This document shows positions 15,287 to 23,628 of a stretch of DNA of 24,738 nucleotides, in pieces. Under the pieces are notes generated by a model that saw nothing but the letters and a program-made list of their open reading frames with translations, had not been told where the DNA came from and searched no databases. The first letter of the stretch is position 1. Every line of letters begins with the position of its first letter. This DNA comes from CAZSLC01 sp964607675 (GTDB lineage: Bacteria > Bacteroidota > Bacteroidia > Bacteroidales > UBA932). The position numbers and the translations under genes were made by a program. The DNA lies in NCBI GenBank assembly GCA_964607675.1, contig CAZSLC010000027.1:1-24738 (forward strand). Reading direction: 5' to 3'.

Positions 15287-15744
15287 AGAATCTTTTAACA
15301 TTAGCTATATTTTTATTATTCAATTTAGTTGAATGCTACGCTTTCCCCATAAAAATAAAGAGTAGTGCTAGTAGTTTTTCCCTCATGGAGGCAAAACAAG
15401 AAGCAATGATCAACTCAAGAAAAGCCATGATTAGAGAGAATGAGAAGATATTTTTAGCTTGGACTGATGCATATTTTCCAAATTCAAATTTCAATTTTAA
15501 TAAGATTGCTCATAAAATTTCTCTAAAATCAAACACAGTACGAACCAAGGAAAAAATATCAAAATCAAAGAAAAATGGGTATACAGTAACATATATCATC
15601 GAATATAGTGTTAGATCAGAAGAAATAGCCAATCAAATTATTGAAATATTCGAAATAGTTACGCCCAAAAATGAATTTAAAAAATTGGGGATTAATAAAG
15701 TAGATGCGATAAAATCTTTGACAAAGATTATTGATAATTGGTAA
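15283..15744 (+). CDS. Small exported protein of unknown function
   Basis: A 153-residue protein with a signal peptide (MKNLLTLAIFLLFNLVECYA, cleavage likely after Ala20). The mature part begins with a beta strand and an alanine/glutamate-rich helix (MEAKQEAMINSRKAMIRE near 36-53). That resembles the opening helix of LPP20- or FlgT-N-like domains, but the match is too weak to name a family. A mixed strand region ending in YTVTYIIEYSV (near 105-115) follows. Its start overlaps the DUF2723 stop by four bases (ATGA), so it is probably made with that enzyme and may act with it in the periplasm. The stop lies three bases from the stop of the convergent LuxE-like gene. Confidence 0.75.
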   Translation: MKNLLTLAIFLLFNLVECYAFPIKIKSSASSFSLMEAKQEAMINSRKAMIRENEKIFLAWTDAYFPNSNFNFNKIAHKISLKSNTVRTKEKISKSKKNGYTVTYIIEYSVRSEEIANQIIEIFEIVTPKNEFKKLGINKVDAIKSLTKIIDNW

Positions 15745-15747
15745 TTT

Positions 15748-16758
15748 TTACTCTAATAGCATATTACAACCTCTTCTGTCAGCATCATAGATCCTTCCAT
15801 CCACAGAAAACAAACCATCATTGAAGTTCCTACCTACGTCTTCTGTCTCAATAAATGAGCATGAATAAAGATTTGCTAAATCTATTATTGAGAGAATCCC
15901 TTTCTTATCATTTATTTCTAAAGAGAATGGATCCCTAAGTTGCCTAATTAGAATTTTCATCCAAGGAGGAGTGGTAAAAAGACCTCTGGATGTGGAATAT
16001 GCTTGAGATAAAAGTTCACACATTCCATACTCTGAATGTATTTTATTTGTTCCCAGTCTATTTGACAATATTTCATGTAATTTATCCCTCTCAATTTCTT
16101 CTCCTTTTCCCTTCATTCCTCCAGTTTCGATAACTGTAAAATCCCAATCATTATTATTTGGTATTGAATATGATCTAATAAAATCAAGTAAAGCAAAGGT
16201 CACCCCAAACAATATCGTTTTTTCTTTTTTTTGTTGTAACGAGATAATGAGATCATACAACTCTTGATGATTATATAAATAGAATCCGCTCTCCTGCTTT
16301 TCTGTGGCGTTTATCAAAGAATTCATCATGTAAACAAGTGATGAGTCCTCTCTTTCAAGATAGGATGGCAAAAGGGCTAAAATAACGCTTTCCGAAGGTT
16401 TCCCATATATTCTCTCAAAACCATTGGTGAAACTTCTTTCGTAAATAGAAATATCTTTAATTATATGCCTTGATCTCACCATGCCAGTAGTTGCACTACT
16501 TTCAAATAAAACTCTTTTTAAATCCTTCGAGTTGTCAAAAGAGACAACATCAAAATCTCTAAATGCCCTTATTGGTAAAAATGGTATCCTTTCTAATGAA
16601 TTTACTTGAGTAGGCGACACATTAAGAGCATCTACATATTTTCTGTATGGTATGCAATTGTTATATTGAAAAAGAAAAACCTCCAAGCAACAATCTAAGA
16701 ATTCTCTATGATTGTTAATCTTGAAGATTTTTTCTATCAGTTTATTGTTTTCCAACAA
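15748..16758 (-). CDS. LuxE-like acyl-protein synthetase / acyl-activating enzyme
   Basis: A 336-residue member of the LuxE branch of the adenylate-forming (ANL) superfamily, which activates a carboxylic acid with ATP and passes the acyl group on. Visible motifs: FESSATTGMVRSRHI near 85-99, corresponding to the Ser/Thr/Gly-rich phosphate loop (Ala replaces the more usual Gly); VIETGGMKGKGEE near 209-221; HSEYGMCELLSQAYS near 241-255, matching the YGxTE-type motif; and IETEDVGR, then VDGRIYDADRRGC, at the C-terminus. Cys331, five residues from the end, sits where LuxE has the cysteine that receives the acyl group (by family analogy, not aligned here). The large C-terminal ANL lid domain is missing, as in LuxE. 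It is the last gene of a tight operon, four bases after tnaA. The acid substrate is unknown; no lux genes are nearby. Confidence 0.82.
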   Translation of the reverse strand: MLENNKLIEKIFKINNHREFLDCCLEVFLFQYNNCIPYRKYVDALNVSPTQVNSLERIPFLPIRAFRDFDVVSFDNSKDLKRVLFESSATTGMVRSRHIIKDISIYERSFTNGFERIYGKPSESVILALLPSYLEREDSSLVYMMNSLINATEKQESGFYLYNHQELYDLIISLQQKKEKTILFGVTFALLDFIRSYSIPNNNDWDFTVIETGGMKGKGEEIERDKLHEILSNRLGTNKIHSEYGMCELLSQAYSTSRGLFTTPPWMKILIRQLRDPFSLEINDKKGILSIIDLANLYSCSFIETEDVGRNFNDGLFSVDGRIYDADRRGCNMLLE

Positions 16759-16762
16759 AAAA

Positions 16763-18139
16763 TTATGCCTTATCGAGTTCTACAGTAAAGTGACGCATAA
16801 TAGGGAGTTCTTTAGCAATTTTATACCCAGAAGTAATACTATCCCTCCTATCATATACATTTTTCAGAGCGGCCGCTATATAGTCCATGTGATTATTAGT
16901 ATATACTCTTCTAGGAATTGCAAGACGTAATAGCTCTAATTTAGGATATCTATTTTCACGGGTATCTGGGTCCCTATCTGCTAATAAGGCACCTATTTCA
17001 ACACCTCTGATACCTGCCTCTATGTATAGTTCAATACCTAATGTTTGTGCTATAAATTCTTCTTTAGGCACTTTAGTCAAAACTTTTTTTGCATCAATAA
17101 AAATAGCATGTCCACCTGAGGGCCTTTGATATGGGATTCCATATTCATCAAGTTTTTTACCTAAATAAGCAACTTGATTAATACGTGTCTCAAGATATTC
17201 GAATTCTGTTCCTTCGTATAGACCTTGGGCAAGCGCATTCATATCCCTACCAGACATTCCTCCATAGGTAATAAAACCTTCATACATGATGTTAAACATC
17301 TGCGCAGCATGCCAATCTTTTTCGTTTCTAAATCCAACAAAACCACCCATGTTCACAATAGCATCTTTTTTCGATGACATAGTCATAAAATCGCCATATG
17401 AAAACATCTCTTTAGCAATTTCTCTTATCGATTTATTACTATAGCCTTTCTCTCTCGTCTTAATAAAATATGCGTTTTCTGCAAATCTAGCGGAATCGAA
17501 CATTACTTTTACGCCGTACTTCTTCGCTAAGGCAGCTACACCCTTTACATTTTCCATTGATACTGGCTGACCACCAGCAGTATTATTAGTAACTGTAACG
17601 ACAATGCAAGGTATTTTTTCTGCAGGATATTTTTTAAGGACATCTTCTAATTTTCCTAAATCCATATTGCCTTTAAAAGGTATCTCTAGTTCTGTGTCCT
17701 TTGCATCTTCAATGGTGCAATCTATAGCATGGGCTTTTCTAAATTCTATATGGCCCTTAGTGGTGTCAAAATGAGAATTTCCTGGAACTATATCTCCCTG
17801 CTTTATTATAGAAGAAAACAATACATTTTCAGCAGCTCTTCCTTGGTGAGTAGGGAGGAAATATTTGAATCCAGTTATATCTTCAATAGCATTTTTTAAT
17901 GAATAGTAAGATCTCGCTCCCGCATAACTCTCGTCACCTTCCATGATAGCTGCCCACTGTTTATCACTCATCGCTCCCGTACCAGAGTCTGTAAGTAAAT
18001 CTATGAAAACATAATCACTTTTAAGGCTAAAGAGATTGTAATGTGCTTCCTTAATCCATCTTTCTCGTTCTTCTCTAGTGCTTTTCTTTATTGTCTCTAC
18101 GACTTTTATTTTAAAGGATTCAGCAAAAGGTAGTTCCAT
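16763..18139 (-). CDS. tnaA: Tryptophanase (tryptophan indole-lyase)
   Basis: A PLP enzyme that cleaves tryptophan to indole, pyruvate and ammonia in the cytoplasm. The 458-residue protein has the family order: IDLLTDSGTGAMSDKQWAA (46-64), PTHQGRAAEN (96-105), FDTTKGH (124-130), TNNTAGGQPVS (184-194), FDSARFAENAYFIK (214-227), and MSSKKDA (254-260), with Lys258 the expected PLP lysine. Tyrosine phenol-lyase is the main alternative. I reject it because the substrate-site segment reads Val380-Glu-Ile382-Gly as in tryptophanase (the lyase has Met-Glu-Arg), and FDTT carries Asp125 where the lyase has Thr. It starts four bases after the secDF stop and ends four bases before the LuxE-like start. 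There is therefore no room for a tnaC leader peptide, and no tnaB permease follows. Confidence 0.95.
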   Translation of the reverse strand: MELPFAESFKIKVVETIKKSTREERERWIKEAHYNLFSLKSDYVFIDLLTDSGTGAMSDKQWAAIMEGDESYAGARSYYSLKNAIEDITGFKYFLPTHQGRAAENVLFSSIIKQGDIVPGNSHFDTTKGHIEFRKAHAIDCTIEDAKDTELEIPFKGNMDLGKLEDVLKKYPAEKIPCIVVTVTNNTAGGQPVSMENVKGVAALAKKYGVKVMFDSARFAENAYFIKTREKGYSNKSIREIAKEMFSYGDFMTMSSKKDAIVNMGGFVGFRNEKDWHAAQMFNIMYEGFITYGGMSGRDMNALAQGLYEGTEFEYLETRINQVAYLGKKLDEYGIPYQRPSGGHAIFIDAKKVLTKVPKEEFIAQTLGIELYIEAGIRGVEIGALLADRDPDTRENRYPKLELLRLAIPRRVYTNNHMDYIAAALKNVYDRRDSITSGYKIAKELPIMRHFTVELDKA

Positions 18140-18143
18140 ATTA

Positions 18144-21100
18144 TTATTTGTTTAGTGATTTTTTATTTTTTCTAAGATTTAAATCATACATAAGTGGTGT
18201 ACCAATAAACACTGATGAATATGAACCAAAGATAACTCCAACAACAAGAGCAACAGATAGCCCTCTAACAACTTCACCTCCGAAGATAGCGATTGCAAGC
18301 ATAACAACCAAAGTGGTACCTGAAGTATTAACAGTTCTTGATAAAGTACTATTAAGCGCTTCGTTGATGTTTATCCCCAATTCACGTTTAGGATATAGAA
18401 CTTTATTCTCTCTAATACGGTCAAATATTACAACGTTGTCATTTATAGAATAACCAATAATTGTTAAAATAGCAGCTATAAATGTTTGGTCGATATCCAA
18501 ACTGAATGGTAACACACCAGTAAATATTGAGAAGAATCCGATGGTAATTAAGGCGTCGTGCATCAATGCAACTACACCGCCAAATCCCCAGGTCCAACTT
18601 CTGAATCTCAAAGCTATATACAAGAAGATTGCAAACAATGAAATGATAACTGCAATAACAGCATCTCTCTTAATGTCATTCGCAATAGTAGCACCCACTT
18701 TGTCAGAACTGATGATACCATTAGGATTATCAATTGTTGATGTAAATTCATCAAAACTCATTTCCTTATTATAGAACCCTTTCAAAGCATTATACAATTT
18801 ACCATCAACAATAACATCAGTTTCAGTTGATTGATCTTCAATCATATATTTGGTAGTAATTTTCATTTGACTTCCACCACCAAATTGCTTAACCTCAACT
18901 GTCTCATTGAATTCATTCATTGTGGCCTCTCTCACTTGCTCAGCAGTAACATTGGTGTCAAATCTTACGACATATGTTCTACCACCTGTAAAATCAACAC
19001 CATAAGTAAATCCTTTTGTAAATATAAATACTAAACAAATTGCACATAATGCTCCAGAAATGATATAAGACCATTTACGCATCGAAAGAAAATCAATTTT
19101 TGTATCTTGTAGGAAATGTCTTGTTAATTTAGTATCAAATGATATTTTTCTGTTTCCACTTAATCTTGCTTCAAAAATCAAACGAGTAATAAAAATTGAA
19201 GTAAGCATTGAAGTGATTATACCAACAACAAGAGTAGTTGCAAAACCTTGTACAGGACCAGAACCGAAGATAAATAGAACAACACCTGTAATGATTGTTG
19301 TCAAGTTACCATCAATGATGGCAGAATAAGCATTTTTATAACCATCTGAGATAGCAAGGCGTAGTGCTTTACCTGCCCTTAGCTCCTCTTTAATTCTTTC
19401 ATAAATAATAACGTTTGCGTCCACAGCCATTCCCAATGTCAATACAAGACCAGCAATACCAGGTAGGGTAAGAACTGCACCAAAGGAAACAAGCGCACCG
19501 AACAAAAATACAACGTTGCACAAGAGGGCAGCGTTAGCAGCAACACCAGCTCCACGATAGAACACTAACATATATAAAAGAACAAGAACAAAAGCTATGA
19601 TAAATGAAATCATACCTGAACGGATAGACTCGCTACCGAGAGAAGGACCCACCACTTGTTCTTGAACTATTTTTGCAGGAGCAGGAAGTTTACCAGATTT
19701 AAGGACATTTGCAAGGTCTTCTGCCTCTTCAATAGTAAAATTACCAGAGATTGCAGATCTTCCACCTGTGATTTCTTGATTTACCCTCGGATAAGAATAA
19801 ACCATCCCATCCAACACAATTGCTATACTCTTTCCAATATTGTCAGCAGTCATTCTCGCCCAAACTCTCGCACCCTCTGCATTCATTGTCATTCCAACCT
19901 CTGGTGCTGCACCATTAGCACCACCATATTCCATACGAGCATCTGTCACAGCACCTCCATCAAGAGGAGCCTTACCATCCTGTGTATTAGTTTTAATTGC
20001 AATTAATTCAAAATATGAATCACTCTTAAGTTCTTGTGAGGGTTTCACACTCCACATTGGGGTGAGGTCTGCAGGGAACAGTGCCCTTACTTGAGGGATT
20101 CTCAAATATGAATTAACCTTTGCCGTATCTTTATAGTGGGCAATCCCAATAATAGGACCAGGTGCAACTTGGCCTTGATATGTATGTGGATTTAAGATGT
20201 AAAATAAAGGATTATTTTTTGAGAAATTAATTTCATCAGTACTTAGACTATCGTTTTTAGAAACTTGTGATAATAGATCCTCTGCTCCATCTTTTTTATT
20301 CTCGTTATTTACAGAAAGAGTATCAGATATCACACTTTCATTATCAGACTCTGACGATGCTAAATACTCTTTTACTATGTTGTTTGCCTCTTGTAAATAA
20401 CCAAAGATCTCTGTATTCTCATAAGTAGGCCAAAACTCCAACGATGCTGTCCCTTGTAGAAGTTTCCTAACACGCTCAGGCTCTTTTACACCTGGAAGTT
20501 CAACAAGGATACGGCCACTATTGCCTATTTTTTGAATATTTGGAGATGTTACTCCAAAACGGTCAATACGATTTCTTAACACATTAAATGAGTTTGAAAT
20601 AGCACTTTCTGCTTCAGCGCGGATAACTTTAATAACCTCTTCATTTGTACTTTCAGGTTTGATCTTCTCACGCATTTCATACGTTCCAAATATTTGTGAT
20701 AATCTCTGGCCTGGAGCAACTTCATTCCATGCAGCTTCAAAAAGAGTAATAAAATCTTGACGAGAATCTACTTCATTTTTCTTCGCCAATTCCAATGCTT
20801 CTGCAAATAGAGGAGATGAATTGTTATCTGATAATGCTTTAATCAAATCACCCAACTCAACTTGAAGCATAACGTTCATCCCACCTTTAAGGTCAAGACC
20901 AAGATTAAGCTCTTTTTCTTTCACTTCTTTTGCAGTAAAGCCTAAATAGACTTTTTCTGAAGAGATGGAATCGGTATAATACCTTGTTTTTTCTTTTCTA
21001 ATAGAATCAAGATAAAAAGCTTGATTCATTTCTGAAATTTGTGAAAATGATGGCAATTGTTGCTCAAGGAGTACTGCTTTTTCAGCATACTTTTCAGCAT

Positions 21101-21200
21101 TTTTCTCCTGAATCATTGTTACTGCTGTAAATGATAATTGATACAGACAAGCTAACGCTAACAGAATTGCCACAAATCGAATGGCTCCTTTACTTTGCAT
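18144..21200 (-). CDS. secDF: SecDF fusion, protein translocase accessory subunit
   Basis: A single-chain SecD-SecF of 1018 residues that uses proton flow to pull preproteins through SecYEG at the late stage of export. Residues 1-30 form the first helix; LGLDLKGGMNVMLQVEL (about 100-116) is the SecD signature. A large periplasmic region follows, with LRNRIDRFGV and RILVELPGV motifs. The SecD helices carry LGMAVDANVIIYERIKEE, and the second half has GVDFTGGRTYVVRF and GYSINDNVVIFDRIREN of SecF. A polar, low-complexity Ser/Asn/Asp-rich insert (about 275-325) lies in the periplasmic part. Full-length SecDF fusions are usual in Bacteroidota. It heads the operon with tnaA and the LuxE-like gene, with four-base spacings, and is divergent from the SPOR-type gene. 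Confidence 0.96.
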   Translation of the reverse strand: MQSKGAIRFVAILLALACLYQLSFTAVTMIQEKNAEKYAEKAVLLEQQLPSFSQISEMNQAFYLDSIRKEKTRYYTDSISSEKVYLGFTAKEVKEKELNLGLDLKGGMNVMLQVELGDLIKALSDNNSSPLFAEALELAKKNEVDSRQDFITLFEAAWNEVAPGQRLSQIFGTYEMREKIKPESTNEEVIKVIRAEAESAISNSFNVLRNRIDRFGVTSPNIQKIGNSGRILVELPGVKEPERVRKLLQGTASLEFWPTYENTEIFGYLQEANNIVKEYLASSESDNESVISDTLSVNNENKKDGAEDLLSQVSKNDSLSTDEINFSKNNPLFYILNPHTYQGQVAPGPIIGIAHYKDTAKVNSYLRIPQVRALFPADLTPMWSVKPSQELKSDSYFELIAIKTNTQDGKAPLDGGAVTDARMEYGGANGAAPEVGMTMNAEGARVWARMTADNIGKSIAIVLDGMVYSYPRVNQEITGGRSAISGNFTIEEAEDLANVLKSGKLPAPAKIVQEQVVGPSLGSESIRSGMISFIIAFVLVLLYMLVFYRGAGVAANAALLCNVVFLFGALVSFGAVLTLPGIAGLVLTLGMAVDANVIIYERIKEELRAGKALRLAISDGYKNAYSAIIDGNLTTIITGVVLFIFGSGPVQGFATTLVVGIITSMLTSIFITRLIFEARLSGNRKISFDTKLTRHFLQDTKIDFLSMRKWSYIISGALCAICLVFIFTKGFTYGVDFTGGRTYVVRFDTNVTAEQVREATMNEFNETVEVKQFGGGSQMKITTKYMIEDQSTETDVIVDGKLYNALKGFYNKEMSFDEFTSTIDNPNGIISSDKVGATIANDIKRDAVIAVIISLFAIFLYIALRFRSWTWGFGGVVALMHDALITIGFFSIFTGVLPFSLDIDQTFIAAILTIIGYSINDNVVIFDRIRENKVLYPKRELGININEALNSTLSRTVNTSGTTLVVMLAIAIFGGEVVRGLSVALVVGVIFGSYSSVFIGTPLMYDLNLRKNKKSLNK

Positions 21201-21244
21201 ATTTGTTATTTTAAAATTGTATAAGTCAGTGAAAAATAAGGGTA

Positions 21245-21252
21245 CAAAAGTA
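21245..21252 (-). promoter_or_regulatory. Predicted -7 element of the secDF-tnaA-luxE-like operon
   Basis: Read on the minus strand this is TACTTTTG, a full match to TAnnTTTG, with TTTA (near-match to TTTG) 18 bases upstream at 21274-21271. The predicted leader to the ATG at 21200 is about 35-40 bases. Confidence 0.5.
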
Positions 21253-21282
21253 CTATTTTTTTCTAATATATAAAGTATTTAG

Positions 21283-21290
21283 TATTTTTG
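21283..21290 (+). promoter_or_regulatory. Predicted -7 element of the SPOR-type/nfeD/floA operon
   Basis: TATTTTTG fits TAnnTTTG and lies 20 bases before the ATG at 21311. The -33 region overlaps the divergent secDF promoter region and lacks an exact TTTG. Confidence 0.45.
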
Positions 21291-21310
21291 TTAACATTTT
21301 TTATTTCGTT

Positions 21311-23152
21311 ATGGTCCTTTTTAAGAAATTACTATTATCGTCTATACTTTTTTTAGTATATACATTATCTTTTCCCCAAGATAAAGATGCTTTTTTTCAT
21401 GCAGATGAATTACATAAAAATTACCAATTTAGAAAAGCAATAGAGGTGTATAAAAGCATTCTATCTTCTTCAACTGATTCAATTTCAATCATAACTGCAA
21501 GAGAAAAAATACTTCAGTGTGAAAATGGAATCAATCTTTTACAATATTCATCAACCCCTGAAATAATAACTGACAGTACATTTTCTGTAAAAGATTTTTA
21601 CACATATATACCATACATCAAAAATTCATGGCTAAAATCCCCATCACCATTTACAAATGGCAAAGACCATCCTTTTTATAGTGCAGTTTTGCTTCCTGAC
21701 AACTCTACAAAAATTATATATTCCGCTCCCGATGAAAAAGGATCTTGGAACCTATATCAATCATTTTTAATTAACAACCAAATTTGGTCAGTTCCAACTC
21801 TTTTGAATGATTTAATTACCTCAACAGGTGATGAAATCTTCCCAATGATTAGTTCAAATGGTAAAGAATTGTTTTTTGCTTCGAACGGACACTACGGTAT
21901 GGGTGGGTATGATTTATATGTATCTCGCTGGGATGATGAGAAAAATGATTGGGGAACACCTGAAAATCTGGGCTTTCCATATTCTTCTACAGAAGACGAT
22001 ATCTTCTACATGAATACACCAGATGGTTTTTACTCAATAATAGGGACAAACAGGGAGTGCAATAAAGACTCTATAAGATTAGTCGTAACGAAATATGCCC
22101 CCACAACAATTAAAAAGTCCTTAAAAGATTTATCCATCATAAAAAATATTTCTTCCTTTAAAATTATTGATAGTTTCACGAAACAAAAGGAATTAGGGCT
22201 GAATGAAATAATCCATGATGATAAGAACGGTAATAGTAATTACTCTATCCTTGTCACAGAAATGAAAAAACAGCAAAAAGAACTAGATATTCTCTTCAAC
22301 AAACAGAAAGAAAATAGAGAATTATATAATTCAACTGAGAATGAAGAAGATAGGGCATTTTTAGTTGGGATTATAACAGATCTTGAAAAACAATCATCAG
22401 ATTTAAAGATTCAACTCAATAATACTAAGAAAAGGGTTCAAGAGGCAGAATTGACTTTTTTAAAACAGGGTATTATACCTGTTTACGAGGAACCTGAAAA
22501 AAATGCCATAAAAAATGATCAAAACAAAGTATCTTTTAAATTTGAAAAAACGGAATACTCACTAAATAGTAATATTACAATTGAGGAACCAAAACCAGTA
22601 ATAGACTACTCATTTCAAATTCTTGAAAGGGCAAAAATAATGGACAACGATACACTTTCAAAAGGTTTAATATATCAGATTCAACTTTTTGTAGTGGCAA
22701 ATAAAGCACATATAAGATATTTAAAAGGATTGAGCCCTGTTTTTGAGAAAAAGCAACCATCGGGAAAGTATTTATACAATGTTGGATTATTTAAGAAACA
22801 TTCTGAAGCCCTATCAAATCTTAAAAAAGTTAAATCTATGGGATTTCCAAATTCTTATATTGTCGCATACAACAATGGCAAATCCATATCTATTAAAACG
22901 GCTAAATCACTGGAAACAAGCACTGTATCGACCCAGCAAGTAATAATAGGAGGCTACCAAGACGGATTGCCAGAATCTATAATAACCGCAATTAGGGGTG
23001 CCTCTGATAAAGATATCGCCAGATCCGTAGTCAATAATAAAGTAATATATATCATTGGTCCATTTACAGAAAAGAGTGAATCTGAATATTTAAAAAAGAT
23101 ATTATCAGATCTTGGAGTAAAAGATATTACAATAGAACAAATTGTTAAATAA
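21311..23152 (+). CDS. Exported PD40 propeller protein with SPOR-like C-terminal repeats
   Basis: A 613-residue exported protein. A signal peptide covers about residues 1-22 (cleavage near SFPQ). Residues about 25-75 look like a TPR pair (ADELHKNYQFRKAIEVYKSIL). The segment about 110-260 has WD40-like/PD40 blades, with DEIFPMISSNGKELFFASNGH and GGYDLYVSRWDD typical of the TPR-PD40-OmpA proteins of Bacteroidota. Instead of an OmpA domain there is a coiled-coil-like stretch (about 310-380) and two SPOR-like repeats. One spans about 455-525 (YQIQLFVVANKAH to YLYNVGLFKKHSEALSNLKKV), the other about 535-613 (VIYIIGPFTEKSESEYLKKIL). SPOR domains bind denuded glycan strands of peptidoglycan. It is the first gene of the operon with nfeD and floA (six-base gap), so an envelope-organising role is likely, though inferred. 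Confidence 0.8.
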   Translation: MVLFKKLLLSSILFLVYTLSFPQDKDAFFHADELHKNYQFRKAIEVYKSILSSSTDSISIITAREKILQCENGINLLQYSSTPEIITDSTFSVKDFYTYIPYIKNSWLKSPSPFTNGKDHPFYSAVLLPDNSTKIIYSAPDEKGSWNLYQSFLINNQIWSVPTLLNDLITSTGDEIFPMISSNGKELFFASNGHYGMGGYDLYVSRWDDEKNDWGTPENLGFPYSSTEDDIFYMNTPDGFYSIIGTNRECNKDSIRLVVTKYAPTTIKKSLKDLSIIKNISSFKIIDSFTKQKELGLNEIIHDDKNGNSNYSILVTEMKKQQKELDILFNKQKENRELYNSTENEEDRAFLVGIITDLEKQSSDLKIQLNNTKKRVQEAELTFLKQGIIPVYEEPEKNAIKNDQNKVSFKFEKTEYSLNSNITIEEPKPVIDYSFQILERAKIMDNDTLSKGLIYQIQLFVVANKAHIRYLKGLSPVFEKKQPSGKYLYNVGLFKKHSEALSNLKKVKSMGFPNSYIVAYNNGKSISIKTAKSLETSTVSTQQVIIGGYQDGLPESIITAIRGASDKDIARSVVNNKVIYIIGPFTEKSESEYLKKILSDLGVKDITIEQIVK

Positions 23153-23158
23153 AATATT

Positions 23159-23623
23159 ATGGCACTAATAATAACATTAATCATCGTTGGATTACTGCTA
23201 ATCATCGCTGAGCTAGTTCTAATACCAGGAATCTTCATAACAGGTCTTTTAGGTCTTTGTTCCCTGACCGCCTCTTGTTACATTGCATTCACACAGTATG
23301 GACAAACAGCAGGGATAATAACAATAGCGATAAACATAATATTAATTGTTCTTTTCACAATCTTTGCTTTACGCTCAAAAACATGGAAAAAAATAAGTCT
23401 AAGCACAAATATTGATAGTAAGATAGATACAAATCCATTAGAAAAGGGATTGACAGTTGGAATGAAAGGTACCACCATTACAAGATTAAATCCTATGGGA
23501 AAAGCAAAAATCTGTGATCTGATATTAGAGGTAACAACCTTAGAAGGCCTTATTGCCCCTAATAACATGATAGAAATCGTCAGAATTGACGACAATAAAA
23601 TTTATGTCAAATCAATTAATTAG
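23159..23623 (+). CDS. NfeD-family membrane protein
   Basis: A 154-residue protein with three to four N-terminal transmembrane segments (about 1-85). These include the family's short LLIIAELVLIPGIFITGLLGL pattern near 12-32. A small beta-barrel (OB-fold) domain occupies the C-terminus (about 95-154, with GLTVGMKGTTITRLNPMGKAKI). Short NfeD proteins of this kind lack the serine protease domain of long NfeD and accompany SPFH/flotillin proteins, as here: floA starts five bases downstream. The pair matches yqeZ-yqfA (floA) of B. subtilis in arrangement. It probably partners FloA in membrane microdomains. The start at 23159 is six bases after the previous stop. Confidence 0.85.
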   Translation: MALIITLIIVGLLLIIAELVLIPGIFITGLLGLCSLTASCYIAFTQYGQTAGIITIAINIILIVLFTIFALRSKTWKKISLSTNIDSKIDTNPLEKGLTVGMKGTTITRLNPMGKAKICDLILEVTTLEGLIAPNNMIEIVRIDDNKIYVKSIN

Positions 23624-23628
23624 AAAAT

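Noticed and set aside
15745..15747. A terminator between the convergent small exported protein gene and the LuxE-like gene
   Set aside because: Only three bases separate the stops and no stable hairpin with a T run is visible around them.
16763..18139. Tyrosine phenol-lyase as the identity of the PLP lyase
   Set aside because: The substrate-site residues (Val380, Ile382, Asp125) follow the tryptophanase pattern, not the Met, Arg and Thr of tyrosine phenol-lyase.
18140..18143. A tnaC leader peptide upstream of tnaA
   Set aside because: Only four bases separate the secDF stop from the tnaA start, so there is no leader region.
19656..20006. Plus-strand open frames of up to 116 residues within secDF
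   Set aside because: They are antisense to a well-conserved gene and their Cys/Ser/His-rich translation looks non-coding.
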